Shown piece after piece: positions 1 through 8,311 of a stretch of 64,000 nt of DNA. Positions within the stretch are counted from its first letter, which is position 1, and each line of letters begins with the position of its first letter. The notes below the pieces were generated by a model. The model was not told the origin of the DNA. It saw only the letters and a list, made by a program, of their open reading frames with translations, and did no database searches. Source of the stretch: AC-50 sp035640455 (GTDB lineage: Bacteria > Actinomycetota > Thermoleophilia > Gaiellales > Gaiellaceae); the NCBI GenBank assembly GCA_035640455.1, contig DASQWB010000026.1, positions 39,169 to 103,168 of the forward strand. Reading direction: 5' to 3'. A program made the translations under genes and the position numbers.

Positions 1-371
1 GCAAGGAGGCGCACGAGATCGTCGCGCGCGCGAACGCGGAAGCGGCGACGGAGCTGCGCCAGGCCGAGGCGAAGGGCGCCCGGCTCCTCGAGCAGGCGCG
101 CCACCAGGCGACGGAGCTCACGAACGCGGCCCGCGCCGAGGTCGAGCAGACGCTCAAGTGGTCGCGGGCGCAAGCCTCGGCGATCCTCGCGCGCGCCCAG
201 CATGGCGCCGAGCAGCTGCTCGGTTCGGCCGGTCTCGGCGAGGCAGCCGTCGGGGAGGTCGTGGAGGCGATCGTTCGCGCGGCCACGGAGGCGGCCGGCT
301 CGCCGCCCAGCGTGACGAAGGAAACCGCCTCTGTCCCGGTCGACGGGAGCGGCGACCCGGCAGATCGCTGA
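1..371 (+). CDS. C-terminal part of a DivIVA-like coiled-coil protein (5' end outside window)
   Basis: The frame enters from the left edge and runs 122 codons to TGA. The first ~70 residues are rich in Ala, Glu, Arg and Gln with heptad-like spacing, for example LRQAEAKGARLLEQARHQA, as expected for a long coiled coil. A short helical stretch (GEAAVGEVVEAIVRAATEA) and a disordered acidic tail follow. This composition fits the C-terminal half of DivIVA/Wag31-type polar scaffold proteins, but the diagnostic N-terminal domain is not in view, so the family is a guess. A membrane-protein gene starts 7 bases after the stop, so the two are probably co-transcribed. Confidence 0.55.
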   Translation, partial: KEAHEIVARANAEAATELRQAEAKGARLLEQARHQATELTNAARAEVEQTLKWSRAQASAILARAQHGAEQLLGSAGLGEAAVGEVVEAIVRAATEAAGSPPSVTKETASVPVDGSGDPADR

Positions 372-378
372 GCGGCGC

Positions 379-774
379 TTGCGGCGCGTCGGGCCGAGGT
401 TCCTCGTCGAGGCGTCGTTCGTCGTGCTCGTCGCCGCGCTCGCCTGGCGCGCCGGCATGCCCGCAGCCGGCATCGCGGGCTCGGTCGCGGCGGCATGGTT
501 CCTCGTCGCCGTCGCCGAGTGGAGCCTGAGGGGACGGGAGCCGCCGCCCGAGCCGCCCGCGGGCGTCCCGCGCGTACCGCGTGCGTGGAACCTCTGGGAC
601 CTCGAGCGGAGCGTGCGGGAGACCGTAGGCGCCGACACGGCGCGCGGCGAGGAGCGATCCTTCCTGCTCATGTACCTGCGCGAGTTCGCAGACGCCGGCG
701 GCGTCCTCCCGGCGGAGTTCGATCCGCTCGTCCGGGAGACGTTCGGCGACCTCGTCGAGAGCGCGCGCCGGTGA
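379..774 (+). CDS. Small two-helix membrane protein, unknown function
   Basis: 131 residues from a TTG start. Two hydrophobic stretches (about residues 9-26 and 28-47) are followed by a Pro-rich linker and a charged cytosolic-looking tail of about 75 residues that could be helical. I do not recognise the family. The start lies 7 bases after the preceding stop and the stop overlaps the GTG of the next gene (GTGA), so the gene sits in a tightly packed run, probably translationally coupled. Confidence 0.6.
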   Translation: MRRVGPRFLVEASFVVLVAALAWRAGMPAAGIAGSVAAAWFLVAVAEWSLRGREPPPEPPAGVPRVPRAWNLWDLERSVRETVGADTARGEERSFLLMYLREFADAGGVLPAEFDPLVRETFGDLVESARR

Positions 775-1175
775 GGCCGGCGGCCGCGAAGCGGACGCTC
801 GCGCTCGCGGGGGTCGGCTTGCTCGCCGCGCTGCTCTCGCTCGCGCTCGCGTCTCCCGGCCGCGACCACGGCAACGGCCTGCCGAAGCCGGTCGGGACGT
901 GGTACCGCGCGCTCGCGGTGCCGTACACGCCCGCCGCCTCCCGCAAGCGGACGGCGTGCGGCCAGCGGATCAGCGCGCGGACGATGGGCGTCGCGCATCC
1001 GGTGCTCCCGTGCGGCGCGAAGCTCTACCTCTCCTACGGCGGCCGCAAGGTCCTGACGCAGGTGATCGACCGCGGCCCGAACAGGCCCGGCCGCGAGTTC
1101 GGCGTGACGAAGCCGCTCGCCGACGAGATCGGCCTGCACGGGACGACGGCGATCCGCTGGAGCTTCGCCCGTTAG
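771..1175 (+). CDS. Secreted RlpA-like double-psi beta-barrel protein
   Basis: 134 residues from GTG overlapping the previous stop. An N-terminal signal or anchor (residues ~8-27, LALAGVGLLAALLSLALA) precedes a compact domain with the RlpA/3D-type double-psi beta-barrel pattern: TACGQRISARTMGVAHPVLPC, then KVLTQVIDRGPNRPGREF, then a closing beta segment. Cysteines near residues 61 and 80 could pair. RlpA-like domains bind or cleave peptidoglycan glycan strands. Conserved lytic residues cannot be assigned with certainty, so enzymatic activity is open. It converges with and overlaps the minus-strand gene by 4 bases. Confidence 0.7.
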   Translation: MRPAAAKRTLALAGVGLLAALLSLALASPGRDHGNGLPKPVGTWYRALAVPYTPAASRKRTACGQRISARTMGVAHPVLPCGAKLYLSYGGRKVLTQVIDRGPNRPGREFGVTKPLADEIGLHGTTAIRWSFAR

Positions 1176-2404
1176 AGCCCGAAGCGGTAGACGTGCGCGT
1201 CGTGCGGCCCGAACCAGTCGCGGAAGGAGCCGTTCGCCACGCCGACCGTTCGAAACGTCTGGCGCCCGGCGCCGATCGGAGGCGGCAGTGGGTCCTGCGT
1301 GTACTCGAACAAGACCTGGCCGTCGCCGATCGTGCCGGGAAGGCCCGAGAACGTGACGCGGGTGGTGGCGGCGCCGCGCCTGACCGCGATCACATAGAGG
1401 AACTGCGCGTCCTGGCGGGCGACGAGCTCGACGTCCTGCGCGCTCGCGGTGACGGTCGCGGTCGCGTTCGGAGCGACGAGCGCCGGGCCGACGGCGGTCG
1501 AGGTCAGCTCGGCGAGCAGCGGCCGTAGCACGAGGTCCCAGAAGGTCCAGTTCCAGCCGGCCTTGGCGTCGCGCGGCCGGGTGATCTGCGTCAGGTGGCC
1601 GCCGAAGAAGACGAGCCCGCGCGCCCCGCTCGCGATCGCCTGGTAGGCCATGAACCGCTCCTCGGGCAAGGAGGGGAAGCGCGGCACCGAGTTGGGGCGC
1701 GTCTTCGAGGTGGCGGTTCCGGACCAGGCGATCTGGAGCGTCATCCAGACCGGCTTCCGGCCGGCCGCCGCGACCATCTTCTTCGTCACGTCGCCGACGA
1801 CGCTGATGTCCTTGTTCGGTCCGCCGGTCTGCCTGCCCGGCGGGTACGCGACCGGGTAGATGTCCGCGCCCGTGATGTCGAAGGCGCGCCGGTACGGCGT
1901 CAGCTCGGCGACTGTCCCGACCGGAGCCTGGATGATCACGACCGGATGGTCGGGGTCGAGCGCGCGCAGCCTCGTATGCGCTCGGATGAGTCCGGCCGCC
2001 CCGATGTTCGAATGCTGAGGCTCGTCGATGCCCTTGTACGCACCCAGGCCGGGATGGCCCTTGAACGCGCCGACGACCTGCTCGAGCAGCTGCTCCTTCG
2101 GCGAGCCCGCCGTGGTGGGCAGATTCGGCAGCGCCCCGAGCCAGAGCCAGCAATGGAGGCCGTGCGCCGCGGCCGCGTCCTCGAGTTGCTTCTCGGTCGC
2201 GATCTGCGCGTCGATCTGCTGCGCGTTCCAGTCGGCGCGGCCCGTGCGGACGAAGCTCGCGCCGCCGGCCTTGAGCTCCTGCCACGCGTCCTTGCCGTCC
2301 GGCGTCTTCCCGCCGACCGGCGGCGGGTTCGAGAAGCCGATCGGGAAGACCTTCTGCCCGTCGACCACGAGGGCGCCGGTGCCGTCGACGCTGACGCTCG
2401 TCAT
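1172..2404 (-). CDS. Glycoside-hydrolase-like TIM-barrel protein
   Basis: 410 residues from ATG with no signal peptide. The N-terminus (SVDGTGALVVDGQKVFPIGF) is the short beta module seen at the start of many GH2/GH42-like barrels. Barrel strands end in motifs such as GIDEPQHS (about residues 145-152, a candidate acid/base region), DITGADIYPVAYP and SGARGLVFFGG. The last ~110 residues are beta-rich, like an accessory domain (ELVARQDAQFLYVIAVRRG). The overall plan suggests a hydrolase acting on a glycan, but substrate and second catalytic residue cannot be assigned. It is transcribed alone, converging on the RlpA-like gene. Confidence 0.6.
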   Translation of the reverse strand: MTSVSVDGTGALVVDGQKVFPIGFSNPPPVGGKTPDGKDAWQELKAGGASFVRTGRADWNAQQIDAQIATEKQLEDAAAAHGLHCWLWLGALPNLPTTAGSPKEQLLEQVVGAFKGHPGLGAYKGIDEPQHSNIGAAGLIRAHTRLRALDPDHPVVIIQAPVGTVAELTPYRRAFDITGADIYPVAYPPGRQTGGPNKDISVVGDVTKKMVAAAGRKPVWMTLQIAWSGTATSKTRPNSVPRFPSLPEERFMAYQAIASGARGLVFFGGHLTQITRPRDAKAGWNWTFWDLVLRPLLAELTSTAVGPALVAPNATATVTASAQDVELVARQDAQFLYVIAVRRGAATTRVTFSGLPGTIGDGQVLFEYTQDPLPPPIGAGRQTFRTVGVANGSFRDWFGPHDAHVYRFGL

Positions 2405-2724
2405 TCGTTCGAGGGTACGCCCGCCCCGCTAGACTCGCCAGTGCCCGACCCTGTTCGTGGGCTCGCGTCTTACGTTTGAACCAACACTCACGTAGAGGGA
2501 GCCGGCGTCCGGCTAGGTGCTCACCCCACCGACACCGGCCTGGCACCCACCTGGTTCGCCAGGTTCACCGCGGCGCGAGCGCACGGCAGGGTCAGGGCCT
2601 ATTGCCGCAGCTGAAATTCCCTTGTCGGGGACCGGTCATTTCGGGCCGAGTCGTTGTTTGTGCACTAGTGCACGAGAGATGAGCCGCGCGTCGTGTCACC
2701 GCCGCTCACCGCTAGCCTGACCGC
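2405..2724. other. Intergenic region with clustered stem-loops; possible structured RNA or leader of mnmA
   Basis: This is the longest gene-free stretch. I see no convincing protein frame. Short perfect stems lie in tandem on the + strand: GCCGG/CCGGC (2501-2513), GGTGC/GCACC (2516-2547), ACCTGG-TTCG-CCAGGT (2549-2564, a UUCG-type tetraloop) and CGGCA/TGCCG (2584-2607). They are followed by a less GC-rich segment holding a palindrome. It could be an untranslated leader or a small RNA. I compared it by eye with SRP RNA, tmRNA, RNase P RNA and common riboswitches and found no convincing match. Confidence 0.4.
2660..2673. promoter_or_regulatory. 14-bp perfect palindrome upstream of mnmA (candidate operator)
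   Basis: GTGCACTAGTGCAC is a perfect inverted repeat centred 58 bases before the mnmA start, in a locally AT-richer stretch. A site of this form would suit a dimeric repressor. No regulator gene is adjacent, so its role is inference. Confidence 0.4.
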
Positions 2725-3978
2725 ATGGTCGAGGTGTTCGGAGACTCCTCGCGGGACGGCGAGCTCGCGCTCGTCCGGCTCGCGATCGATGGTGACCGCA
2801 TCTTCGAGGCGGACGCGCCCGGGCTCGAGCGGCCGCTCACCGGCCTGACGCTCCTTGAGGCGGCGGCCGTCGGCGGCGAGACGCTGGCCGTCGACGCCCT
2901 GGCGAACGCCATCGGGCCCGTCTTCCGCGCCGCTCCGGCCAGCGGGCGGGTCGCGGCGGCGATGAGCGGCGGCGTCGACAGCGCCGTCGCGCTCCTCCGC
3001 TCCGGACCGGACGCGATCGGGGTCACGCTCCGGCTCTGGCTCGACCCGGACGGCCCCGACGCCGAGCGCGCCTGCTGCTCGCCCGAGGCGGTCGTCGCGG
3101 CGCGCGAGACATGTCACGCGCTCGGGCTGCCGCACGTCACGCTCGACCTGCGCGAGGAGTTCCGCCGCGCCGTCGTCGCCCCCTTCGTCCGCTCCTTCGC
3201 CCGCGGCGAGACCCCGAACCCGTGCATCCGCTGCAACGGCTCCTTCCGCTTCGCGGAGCTGCTGGCATTCGCGCGCCGCGCCGGCGCGCGAACGCTAGCT
3301 ACGGGCCATTACGCGCGGATCGTCGACCACAACGGCAGCTTGCTGCTAGCGCGCGGCGCAGATGCGCGCAAGGACCAGTCGTACATGCTCGCGCGCCTCG
3401 ATCCGCGGCTCCTCGCGCGGATCTCGTTCCCGCTCGGCGACAGCTCGAAGGAGGAGGTGCGGGCGGAGGCGCGCGCGGCCCGGCTCGCCGTCGCCGAGCG
3501 CACCGAGAGCCAGGAGGCGTGCTTCCTCGCCGGCGGCGACTACCGCGACTTCCTCGCGCGGCACGGAGTCGGCGCCGCCCCCGGGCCGATCGTCGACGCA
3601 GAGGGCGCCGAGCTGGGCGAGCACGAAGGCTTCTGGCGCTTCACGCCAGGCCAGCGGCGCGGCCTCGGGATCGCGGCTCCGGAGCCGCTCTACGCCCTCC
3701 GCACCGAGCCGCGAACGAATACCGTCGTCGTCGGGCCGCGGGACTCGCTCGCCCGGAGAGAGGTCTCGGTCCGCGGCCGCCTCTACGCACCGGTGGCCCG
3801 CGCCGACGCCAAGCTCCGCTACCGGTCTCCCGCGGTCCCGGCCGCCGTCGAGCCGACGCGCTCGGGCTTCGTGCTTCGGCTCGACGAGCCCGCCTACGGC
3901 GTGGCGCCGGGGCAGGCTGCCGTTCTCTACGACGGCGACGTGGTCGTGGGCTCCGGCCTGATCACGAAGAGCCCGTAA
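2725..3978 (+). CDS. mnmA: tRNA-specific 2-thiouridylase MnmA with an extra N-terminal domain
   Basis: 417 residues. The enzyme activates U34 of tRNA Lys/Glu/Gln with ATP and inserts sulfur from a persulfide. The PP-loop SGGVDS is at residues 81-86; the two catalytic cysteines are Cys170 (in NPCIRCNG) and Cys266 (in ESQEACFLAGG). GHYAR and the FTPGQRRGLG tRNA-binding segment are present. A typical MnmA starts near the PP-loop, so about 75 N-terminal residues are extra. They resemble a degenerate IscU/NifU N-domain (LAIDGDRIFEAD, then LTLLEAAAVGGETLAVDAL) but contain no cysteine. Eleven bases separate the stop from the next ATG. Confidence 0.93.
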   Translation: MVEVFGDSSRDGELALVRLAIDGDRIFEADAPGLERPLTGLTLLEAAAVGGETLAVDALANAIGPVFRAAPASGRVAAAMSGGVDSAVALLRSGPDAIGVTLRLWLDPDGPDAERACCSPEAVVAARETCHALGLPHVTLDLREEFRRAVVAPFVRSFARGETPNPCIRCNGSFRFAELLAFARRAGARTLATGHYARIVDHNGSLLLARGADARKDQSYMLARLDPRLLARISFPLGDSSKEEVRAEARAARLAVAERTESQEACFLAGGDYRDFLARHGVGAAPGPIVDAEGAELGEHEGFWRFTPGQRRGLGIAAPEPLYALRTEPRTNTVVVGPRDSLARREVSVRGRLYAPVARADAKLRYRSPAVPAAVEPTRSGFVLRLDEPAYGVAPGQAAVLYDGDVVVGSGLITKSP

Positions 3979-3988
3979 GATCGGAGCG

Positions 3989-4456
3989 ATGCTCCCGCTC
4001 GCCTACGCCTGGAGCGACGTCGCGTATGCCGCGTTGAGCGTCTTCCTCGTCGCCGTCGGCCTCTCGCTCGCCTACGCGTTCGTGCGCTTGGGCGGAACTC
4101 TGGCCCGCCTTTCCGCGTTCATCAAAGGAGCGGAAGACGAACTTCTCCCCGTCATCACGAAGGTCGGGGGGACCGTCGATCGCGTCAACGGACAGCTCGA
4201 CAAGGTCGATCAGATGACGGACAGCGCAGTCGATGCCGTGCAGAGCGTGGACTCGGCCGTTCGAGCCGTGAGCTTCGCGATCACGCAGCCGGTGCGGAAG
4301 ATCTCCAGCCTCGCCGCCGGCCTCACGCACGGCGCGGCGGAGCTGCGCGTGAGCCGCGACTGGCGCTCCGCGGTCGCCGCCGGCAAGGACGCGGCGGAGC
4401 GGCGCGGCCGCGAGCTCGACGAGGAGCTCCGCGAGGCGGAGGGCCGGACGCGGTGA
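3989..4456 (+). CDS. DUF948 membrane-anchored coiled-coil protein
   Basis: 155 residues. A single N-terminal transmembrane helix (about 13-33, YAALSVFLVAVGLSLAYAF) leads into a regular amphipathic helical region with the DUF948 pattern (ITKVGGTVDRVNGQLDKVD, then SAVDAVQSVDSAVRAVS), ending in a charged helix. DUF948 proteins are of unknown function and often sit near general-stress genes. That is the context here, because the stop overlaps the GTG of the anti-sigma gene (GTGA). Confidence 0.75.
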   Translation: MLPLAYAWSDVAYAALSVFLVAVGLSLAYAFVRLGGTLARLSAFIKGAEDELLPVITKVGGTVDRVNGQLDKVDQMTDSAVDAVQSVDSAVRAVSFAITQPVRKISSLAAGLTHGAAELRVSRDWRSAVAAGKDAAERRGRELDEELREAEGRTR

Positions 4457-4827
4457 CCGACGACGTGATCGTCCTCACGCTGCCGCCCGAGCGCGACTTC
4501 CACCGCGTCGCGCACCTCGTCCTCGGCGGGCTAGCCGTTCGGCTCAACCTCACGCTCGAGGTGCTCGAGGACCTCCAGCTCGCGATCGACGAGCTTCTCG
4601 GGAGCGGCGCGTCCGGCCACGACGTGACCCTGTCGATGACCCTCCTGCCAGGCGCGATCGAGGCGTCGATCGGGCCCTTCCCGGGCCAGACCGTCCGCCG
4701 CGAGCTTGAGCGCGACCACGACGGCGTCGGCCTGCGGCGGGTGTTGGACACCACCGTCGACCGCGTCGAGCTGTCCGAACGCGAGGGCGACGACTGGGTG
4801 CAGCTGACGAAACGGATCGGCTCGTGA
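4453..4827 (+). CDS. RsbW-like anti-sigma factor / GHKL-type ATP-binding protein
   Basis: 124 residues. The HATPase fold is recognisable: an N-box-like helix LTLEVLEDLQLAIDELLG, a degenerate ATP-lid region and DHDGVGLRRVLDTTVDRVEL, where the glycine-rich turn is reduced to GVGLRRV. The canonical RsbW N-box Asn and DxGxG glycine motif are weak, so kinase activity is doubtful. The gene overlaps both neighbours by 4 bases and directly precedes a SigB/SigF-type sigma factor, so the likely role is to hold that sigma factor inactive by partner switching. Confidence 0.75.
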   Translation: MTDDVIVLTLPPERDFHRVAHLVLGGLAVRLNLTLEVLEDLQLAIDELLGSGASGHDVTLSMTLLPGAIEASIGPFPGQTVRRELERDHDGVGLRRVLDTTVDRVELSEREGDDWVQLTKRIGS

Positions 4828-5603
4828 ACGCGCTCGAGAAGAACGACAAGGTCCTCCTCCGCCGCTACCACGAGCACGGCGACCTCGCCGCGCGGGAGCA
4901 GCTGATCGAGCAGTACATGTCGCTCGTGCGCTCGCTCGCGCGCCGGTACTCGTACCGGGGCGAGCAGCTCGAGGACCTCGTCCAGATCGGCGCGATCGGG
5001 CTCATCAAGGCGATCGACCGCTTCGACACCGAGCGGGGCGTCGAGCTGACGACCTACGCGACGCCGAACATCATCGGCGAGATCAAGCGCCACTTCCGCG
5101 ATAAAGGCTGGTCGGTGCGCGTACCGCGCGGGCTGCAGGAGCTCAACGTCCAGCTTTCGCGCCTGATCGAGCAGCTCACCGTCCAGCTCGGGCGCTCGCC
5201 GACGATCGCCGAGCTGGCGAAGGCCGCGGACGTCGAGGAGGAGGAGGTGCTCGAGGCGCTCGAGTCGGGGCGTGCGTACAGCTCGCTCTCGCTCTCCGCC
5301 GGCGGTAGCCAGGACGACGACGGCGACCTCGACCCGCTCGAGTCGATCGGCACCGAGGAGCACGCGTACGAGGTCTCGGAGGATCGTGCGGTACTGGCTC
5401 CGGGCTTCCGCGTCCTCGACGATCGCGAACGGAAGATCCTCCACCTGCGCTTCTTCAAGGGGCTCACGCAGTCGCAGATCGCGCAGCAGGTCGGGATCTC
5501 GCAGATGCACGTCTCGCGCCTCATCCGGCGCTCGCTCGAGAAGATCCGCGACGAGATCGCGGCCGAGGAGCCTGAGCCGGGCCGCCGCGCGGCAAGCGGC
5601 TGA
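4824..5603 (+). CDS. SigB/SigF-family RNA polymerase sigma factor
   Basis: 259 residues from GTG. Region 2 is clear (LVRSLARRYSYRGEQLEDLV, then GAIGLIKAIDRFDTERG and TTYATPNIIGEIKRHFRDKG), region 3 follows (RVPRGLQELNVQLSRLIEQL) and region 4 carries the HTH (LTQSQIAQQVGISQMHVSR). This architecture matches the general stress and sporulation sigma group (SigB, SigF, SigG). Translation is coupled to the anti-sigma gene. No anti-anti-sigma (STAS) gene is adjacent. A perfect palindromic repeat lies downstream before alaS. Confidence 0.9.
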   Translation: MNALEKNDKVLLRRYHEHGDLAAREQLIEQYMSLVRSLARRYSYRGEQLEDLVQIGAIGLIKAIDRFDTERGVELTTYATPNIIGEIKRHFRDKGWSVRVPRGLQELNVQLSRLIEQLTVQLGRSPTIAELAKAADVEEEEVLEALESGRAYSSLSLSAGGSQDDDGDLDPLESIGTEEHAYEVSEDRAVLAPGFRVLDDRERKILHLRFFKGLTQSQIAQQVGISQMHVSRLIRRSLEKIRDEIAAEEPEPGRRAASG

Positions 5604-5655
5604 TACTTCGCCGCGATCGTCCCGCACCTGTCACGCGAGACGCGCGCGAACTCCA

Positions 5656-5687
5656 CACCGGTGACTGTCACGTGACAGTCACCGGTG
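5656..5687. repeat. Dispersed palindromic repeat, copy 1 (32 bp perfect)
   Basis: Half-site CACCGGTGACTGTCAC followed exactly by its reverse complement. The central 24 bp (5660-5683) are identical to three other copies in this window. It lies between the sigma-factor stop and the alaS start, and here the symmetry extends 4 bp further on each side than in the core. Confidence 0.95.
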
Positions 5688-5782
5688 GCCGAAGCAGACA
5701 CCGCGCTCGGTGGCCGAAACAGACGGTGCCGCTCGGGCGAGGCTTCGCGTCGCAGACAGGGGCCGCACCTACAATCGGCCGC

Positions 5783-8311
5783 ATGCGAACGACCGCCGAG
5801 CTCCGCGCGGGCTTCCGCGCCTTCTTCGAGTCGAAGGGCCACGCGTTCCGCCCTTCGGCTTCCCTCGTGCCGCGCGCGGACGACCGCTCGACGCTCCTGA
5901 TCTCTGCAGGAATGCAGCCGCTCATGCCCTTCTTCCTCGGCCGCGAGCAGCCGCCGGCGCCCCTGCTCACGACCGTGCAGAAGGTCTTCCGCGTCGTCGA
6001 CATCGACGAGGTCGGGCTCGACACCTTTCACCTGACCTTCTTCGAGATGCTCGGCAACTTCTCGTTCGGCCAGTACTTCAAGGACGGCGCGATCGAGCTC
6101 GCGACCGAGTTCATCCGCGATCACATGCGGCTCGACTGGGACCGGCTCTGGGTGAGCGTGTTCGCCGGCGACCCGGAGCTCGGGCTCGGCGAGGACGAGG
6201 TCGCGATCGACCTCTGGGAGCGGATCGGGATGCCGCCGGAGCGGATCGTGCGCCTCCCGCGGGCGGACAACTTCTGGTCGGTCGGCGGCCCCGGCCCCTG
6301 CGGCCCCGATTCGGAGATCTTCTTCGACTGGGGCGAGGGCGTCGGCTGCGGCCGCGCCGAGTGCGCGCCCGGCTGCGGTTGCGAGCGGTTCCTCGAGTTC
6401 TGGAACCTCGTCTTCATGGAGTACGAGCTGCACGCCGACGGCACGCTCACGCCGCTGCCGAAGCAGAACATCGACACCGGGATGGGCCTCGAGCGCGCGG
6501 CGCGGATCCTGCAGGACGTCCCCTCGGTCTTCGACACCGACGGCTACCAGGCCCTCATGACCTGGCTCGCGGAGGAGTCGGGCGTCGCGTACGGCGACAC
6601 GCCGGAGGCGACGAAGGCGCACCGGATCCTCGCCGACCACGGCCGCGGCATGACCTTCTTGGCCGCGGACGGCGTCGCGCCCTCGAACGAGGGGCGCGGC
6701 TACGTCATGCGCCGCATCGTCCGCCGCGCCGTGCAGCAGGCGGCGCGGATCGGGCTCGAGCCGCCGTTCCTCGCACGCCTCGCCGACGTCGTCGTCGACC
6801 AGATGGGCGACGCCTACCCGGAGCTGCTGGAGCACCGCGGCGAGATCCACCGCGTGCTGAGCGCCGAGGAGGAGCGGTTCTCGCAGACCCTCGCCCGCGG
6901 CCTGCGGCTCTTCGAGGAGGTGGCGACGGGGCCGGAGATCTCCGGGGAGGACGCCTTCCGGCTCCACGACACGTACGGCTTCCCGATCGAGCTGACACAG
7001 GAGCTCGCCCGCGAGCGCGGGCTCGGCGTCAACGACGAGGAGTTCACGCGGCTCATGGCCGAGCAGCGAGAGCGCTCGCGCCGGAGCGCGGCGGACGTCG
7101 AGATCCGGATCGCCGCCGACGCGCCGAAGACGCGGTTCGTCGGCTACGAGAAGCTCGAGGTGCTGACGGCGATCTCCGCGCTCGAGGAGCTCGGCGACGG
7201 CCTCTTCCAAGCGAAGCTCTTCGAGTCGCCCTTCTATCCCGAGGGCGGCGGCCAGGTCATGGACGCCGGGTTCGTCGAGAACGAGGCGACCGGCGCCCGC
7301 GCCGAGCTCGTCGAGGCGACGCGGCTCGAGGACGACCAGGTGCTCACCTTCCAAGGAGAGGGCTTCGCGGTCGGCGACCGCGTGCGCGCGGTGGTGCCGT
7401 GGTCGGTGCGCTTCCCGACGATGGCGAACCACACCGCGACGCACCTCCTGCACAAGGCGCTCCAGGACGTGCTCGGCGACCACGTCCGCCAAGCCGGCTC
7501 CGCGGTCCGCCCGGACAAGCTGCGCTTCGACTTCACGCACCCGCAGGCGCTCAGCGCCGAGGAGCGGGCCGAGGTGGAGCGACGCGTCAACGAGAAGGTC
7601 TTCGAGAATCTGCCGGTGCACGCGTTCGTGACGCCGATCGACGAGGCGCGCCGGCTCGGCGCGATGATGCTCTTCGGCGAGAAGTACGGCGAGCACGTGC
7701 GGGTCGTCGAGGTGCCGGGCTACTCGCGCGAGCTCTGCGGCGGGACGCACGTCCGCTCGACGGCGGAGATCGGCCCGTTCGTGATCCTCAGCGAGGGCTC
7801 GGTCGGCGCCGGCGCGCGCCGGATCGAGGCCGTCACGTCCGGAGAGGCCTGGGCGCTCCTGCACGGGCGGGCCGAGGAGGCCGACGAGCTCCGCGCCGAG
7901 CTCGAGCGGGCTCGGAAGGAGCGCAAGCGCGAGCCGGCGGCGGCCGCCGCCGCCGCCGAGACCGACGTGATCGTGCGTCGCAAGGACGGCGGCGTGGTCG
8001 TCGCCGAGACGAAGGCCTTGAGCGGCGGCGCGCTGCGCGACCTCTCCGACCAGCTGAAGCACCGCGAGCAGGCGCTCGCCGTCCTGCTCGGCTCGGCGGT
8101 CGATGGGCGCGCGTTCCTCGTGGTGAATCTCGACAAGTCGCTGGCGGACAAGGGCGTCGACGCCGCCCAGGTCGTGCGCGAGGTGGCGCCGATCATCGGC
8201 GGCGGCGGCGGCGGGCGGCCCACGCTCGCCGAGGCCGGCGGCCGTGACCCGAACAGGCTAGAGGAGGCCTTGGCCGCGGCCGAACGCCATATCCTCTCCG
8301 CTCTCGCGTGA
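5783..8311 (+). CDS. alaS: Alanyl-tRNA synthetase
   Basis: 842 residues. The ATG chosen begins MRTTAELRAGFRAFFESKGH, the usual AlaRS N-terminus; the frame stays open upstream through the palindromic repeat, but that part looks non-coding. Class II catalytic motifs are present (TLLISAGMQPLMPFFLG, FFEMLGNFSFGQYFK). The editing-domain zinc site is intact: His550 and His554 (NHTATHLLH), Cys652 and His656 (CGGTHV). The C-terminal domain ends with the GGGGGGRP loop and LEEALAAAERH. It charges tRNA-Ala and hydrolyses Ser/Gly-tRNA-Ala. The stop overlaps the ruvX GTG. Confidence 0.97.
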   Translation: MRTTAELRAGFRAFFESKGHAFRPSASLVPRADDRSTLLISAGMQPLMPFFLGREQPPAPLLTTVQKVFRVVDIDEVGLDTFHLTFFEMLGNFSFGQYFKDGAIELATEFIRDHMRLDWDRLWVSVFAGDPELGLGEDEVAIDLWERIGMPPERIVRLPRADNFWSVGGPGPCGPDSEIFFDWGEGVGCGRAECAPGCGCERFLEFWNLVFMEYELHADGTLTPLPKQNIDTGMGLERAARILQDVPSVFDTDGYQALMTWLAEESGVAYGDTPEATKAHRILADHGRGMTFLAADGVAPSNEGRGYVMRRIVRRAVQQAARIGLEPPFLARLADVVVDQMGDAYPELLEHRGEIHRVLSAEEERFSQTLARGLRLFEEVATGPEISGEDAFRLHDTYGFPIELTQELARERGLGVNDEEFTRLMAEQRERSRRSAADVEIRIAADAPKTRFVGYEKLEVLTAISALEELGDGLFQAKLFESPFYPEGGGQVMDAGFVENEATGARAELVEATRLEDDQVLTFQGEGFAVGDRVRAVVPWSVRFPTMANHTATHLLHKALQDVLGDHVRQAGSAVRPDKLRFDFTHPQALSAEERAEVERRVNEKVFENLPVHAFVTPIDEARRLGAMMLFGEKYGEHVRVVEVPGYSRELCGGTHVRSTAEIGPFVILSEGSVGAGARRIEAVTSGEAWALLHGRAEEADELRAELERARKERKREPAAAAAAAETDVIVRRKDGGVVVAETKALSGGALRDLSDQLKHREQALAVLLGSAVDGRAFLVVNLDKSLADKGVDAAQVVREVAPIIGGGGGGRPTLAEAGGRDPNRLEEALAAAERHILSALA

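Noticed and set aside
2495..2610. Possible SRP (4.5S) RNA
   Set aside because: On the minus strand CCAGGCCGG resembles the SRP apical region, but the GGAA-type tetraloop and AGCAG bulge are missing.
2476..2720. Short open frames in the gap before mnmA
   Set aside because: Arg/Pro/Ser-rich, no start context, and they cross the hairpins and palindrome.
5656..5687. Reading the palindrome as a LexA- or Fur-type operator
   Set aside because: Four identical copies beside unrelated genes, one inside a coding end, fit a dispersed repeat better than a regulon site.
5054..8062. Open frame of ~1000 codons antisense to alaS
   Set aside because: Very high third-position GC keeps antisense frames open; the product is Arg/Asp/Val/Leu-rich with no domain, and alaS on the other strand is unambiguous.
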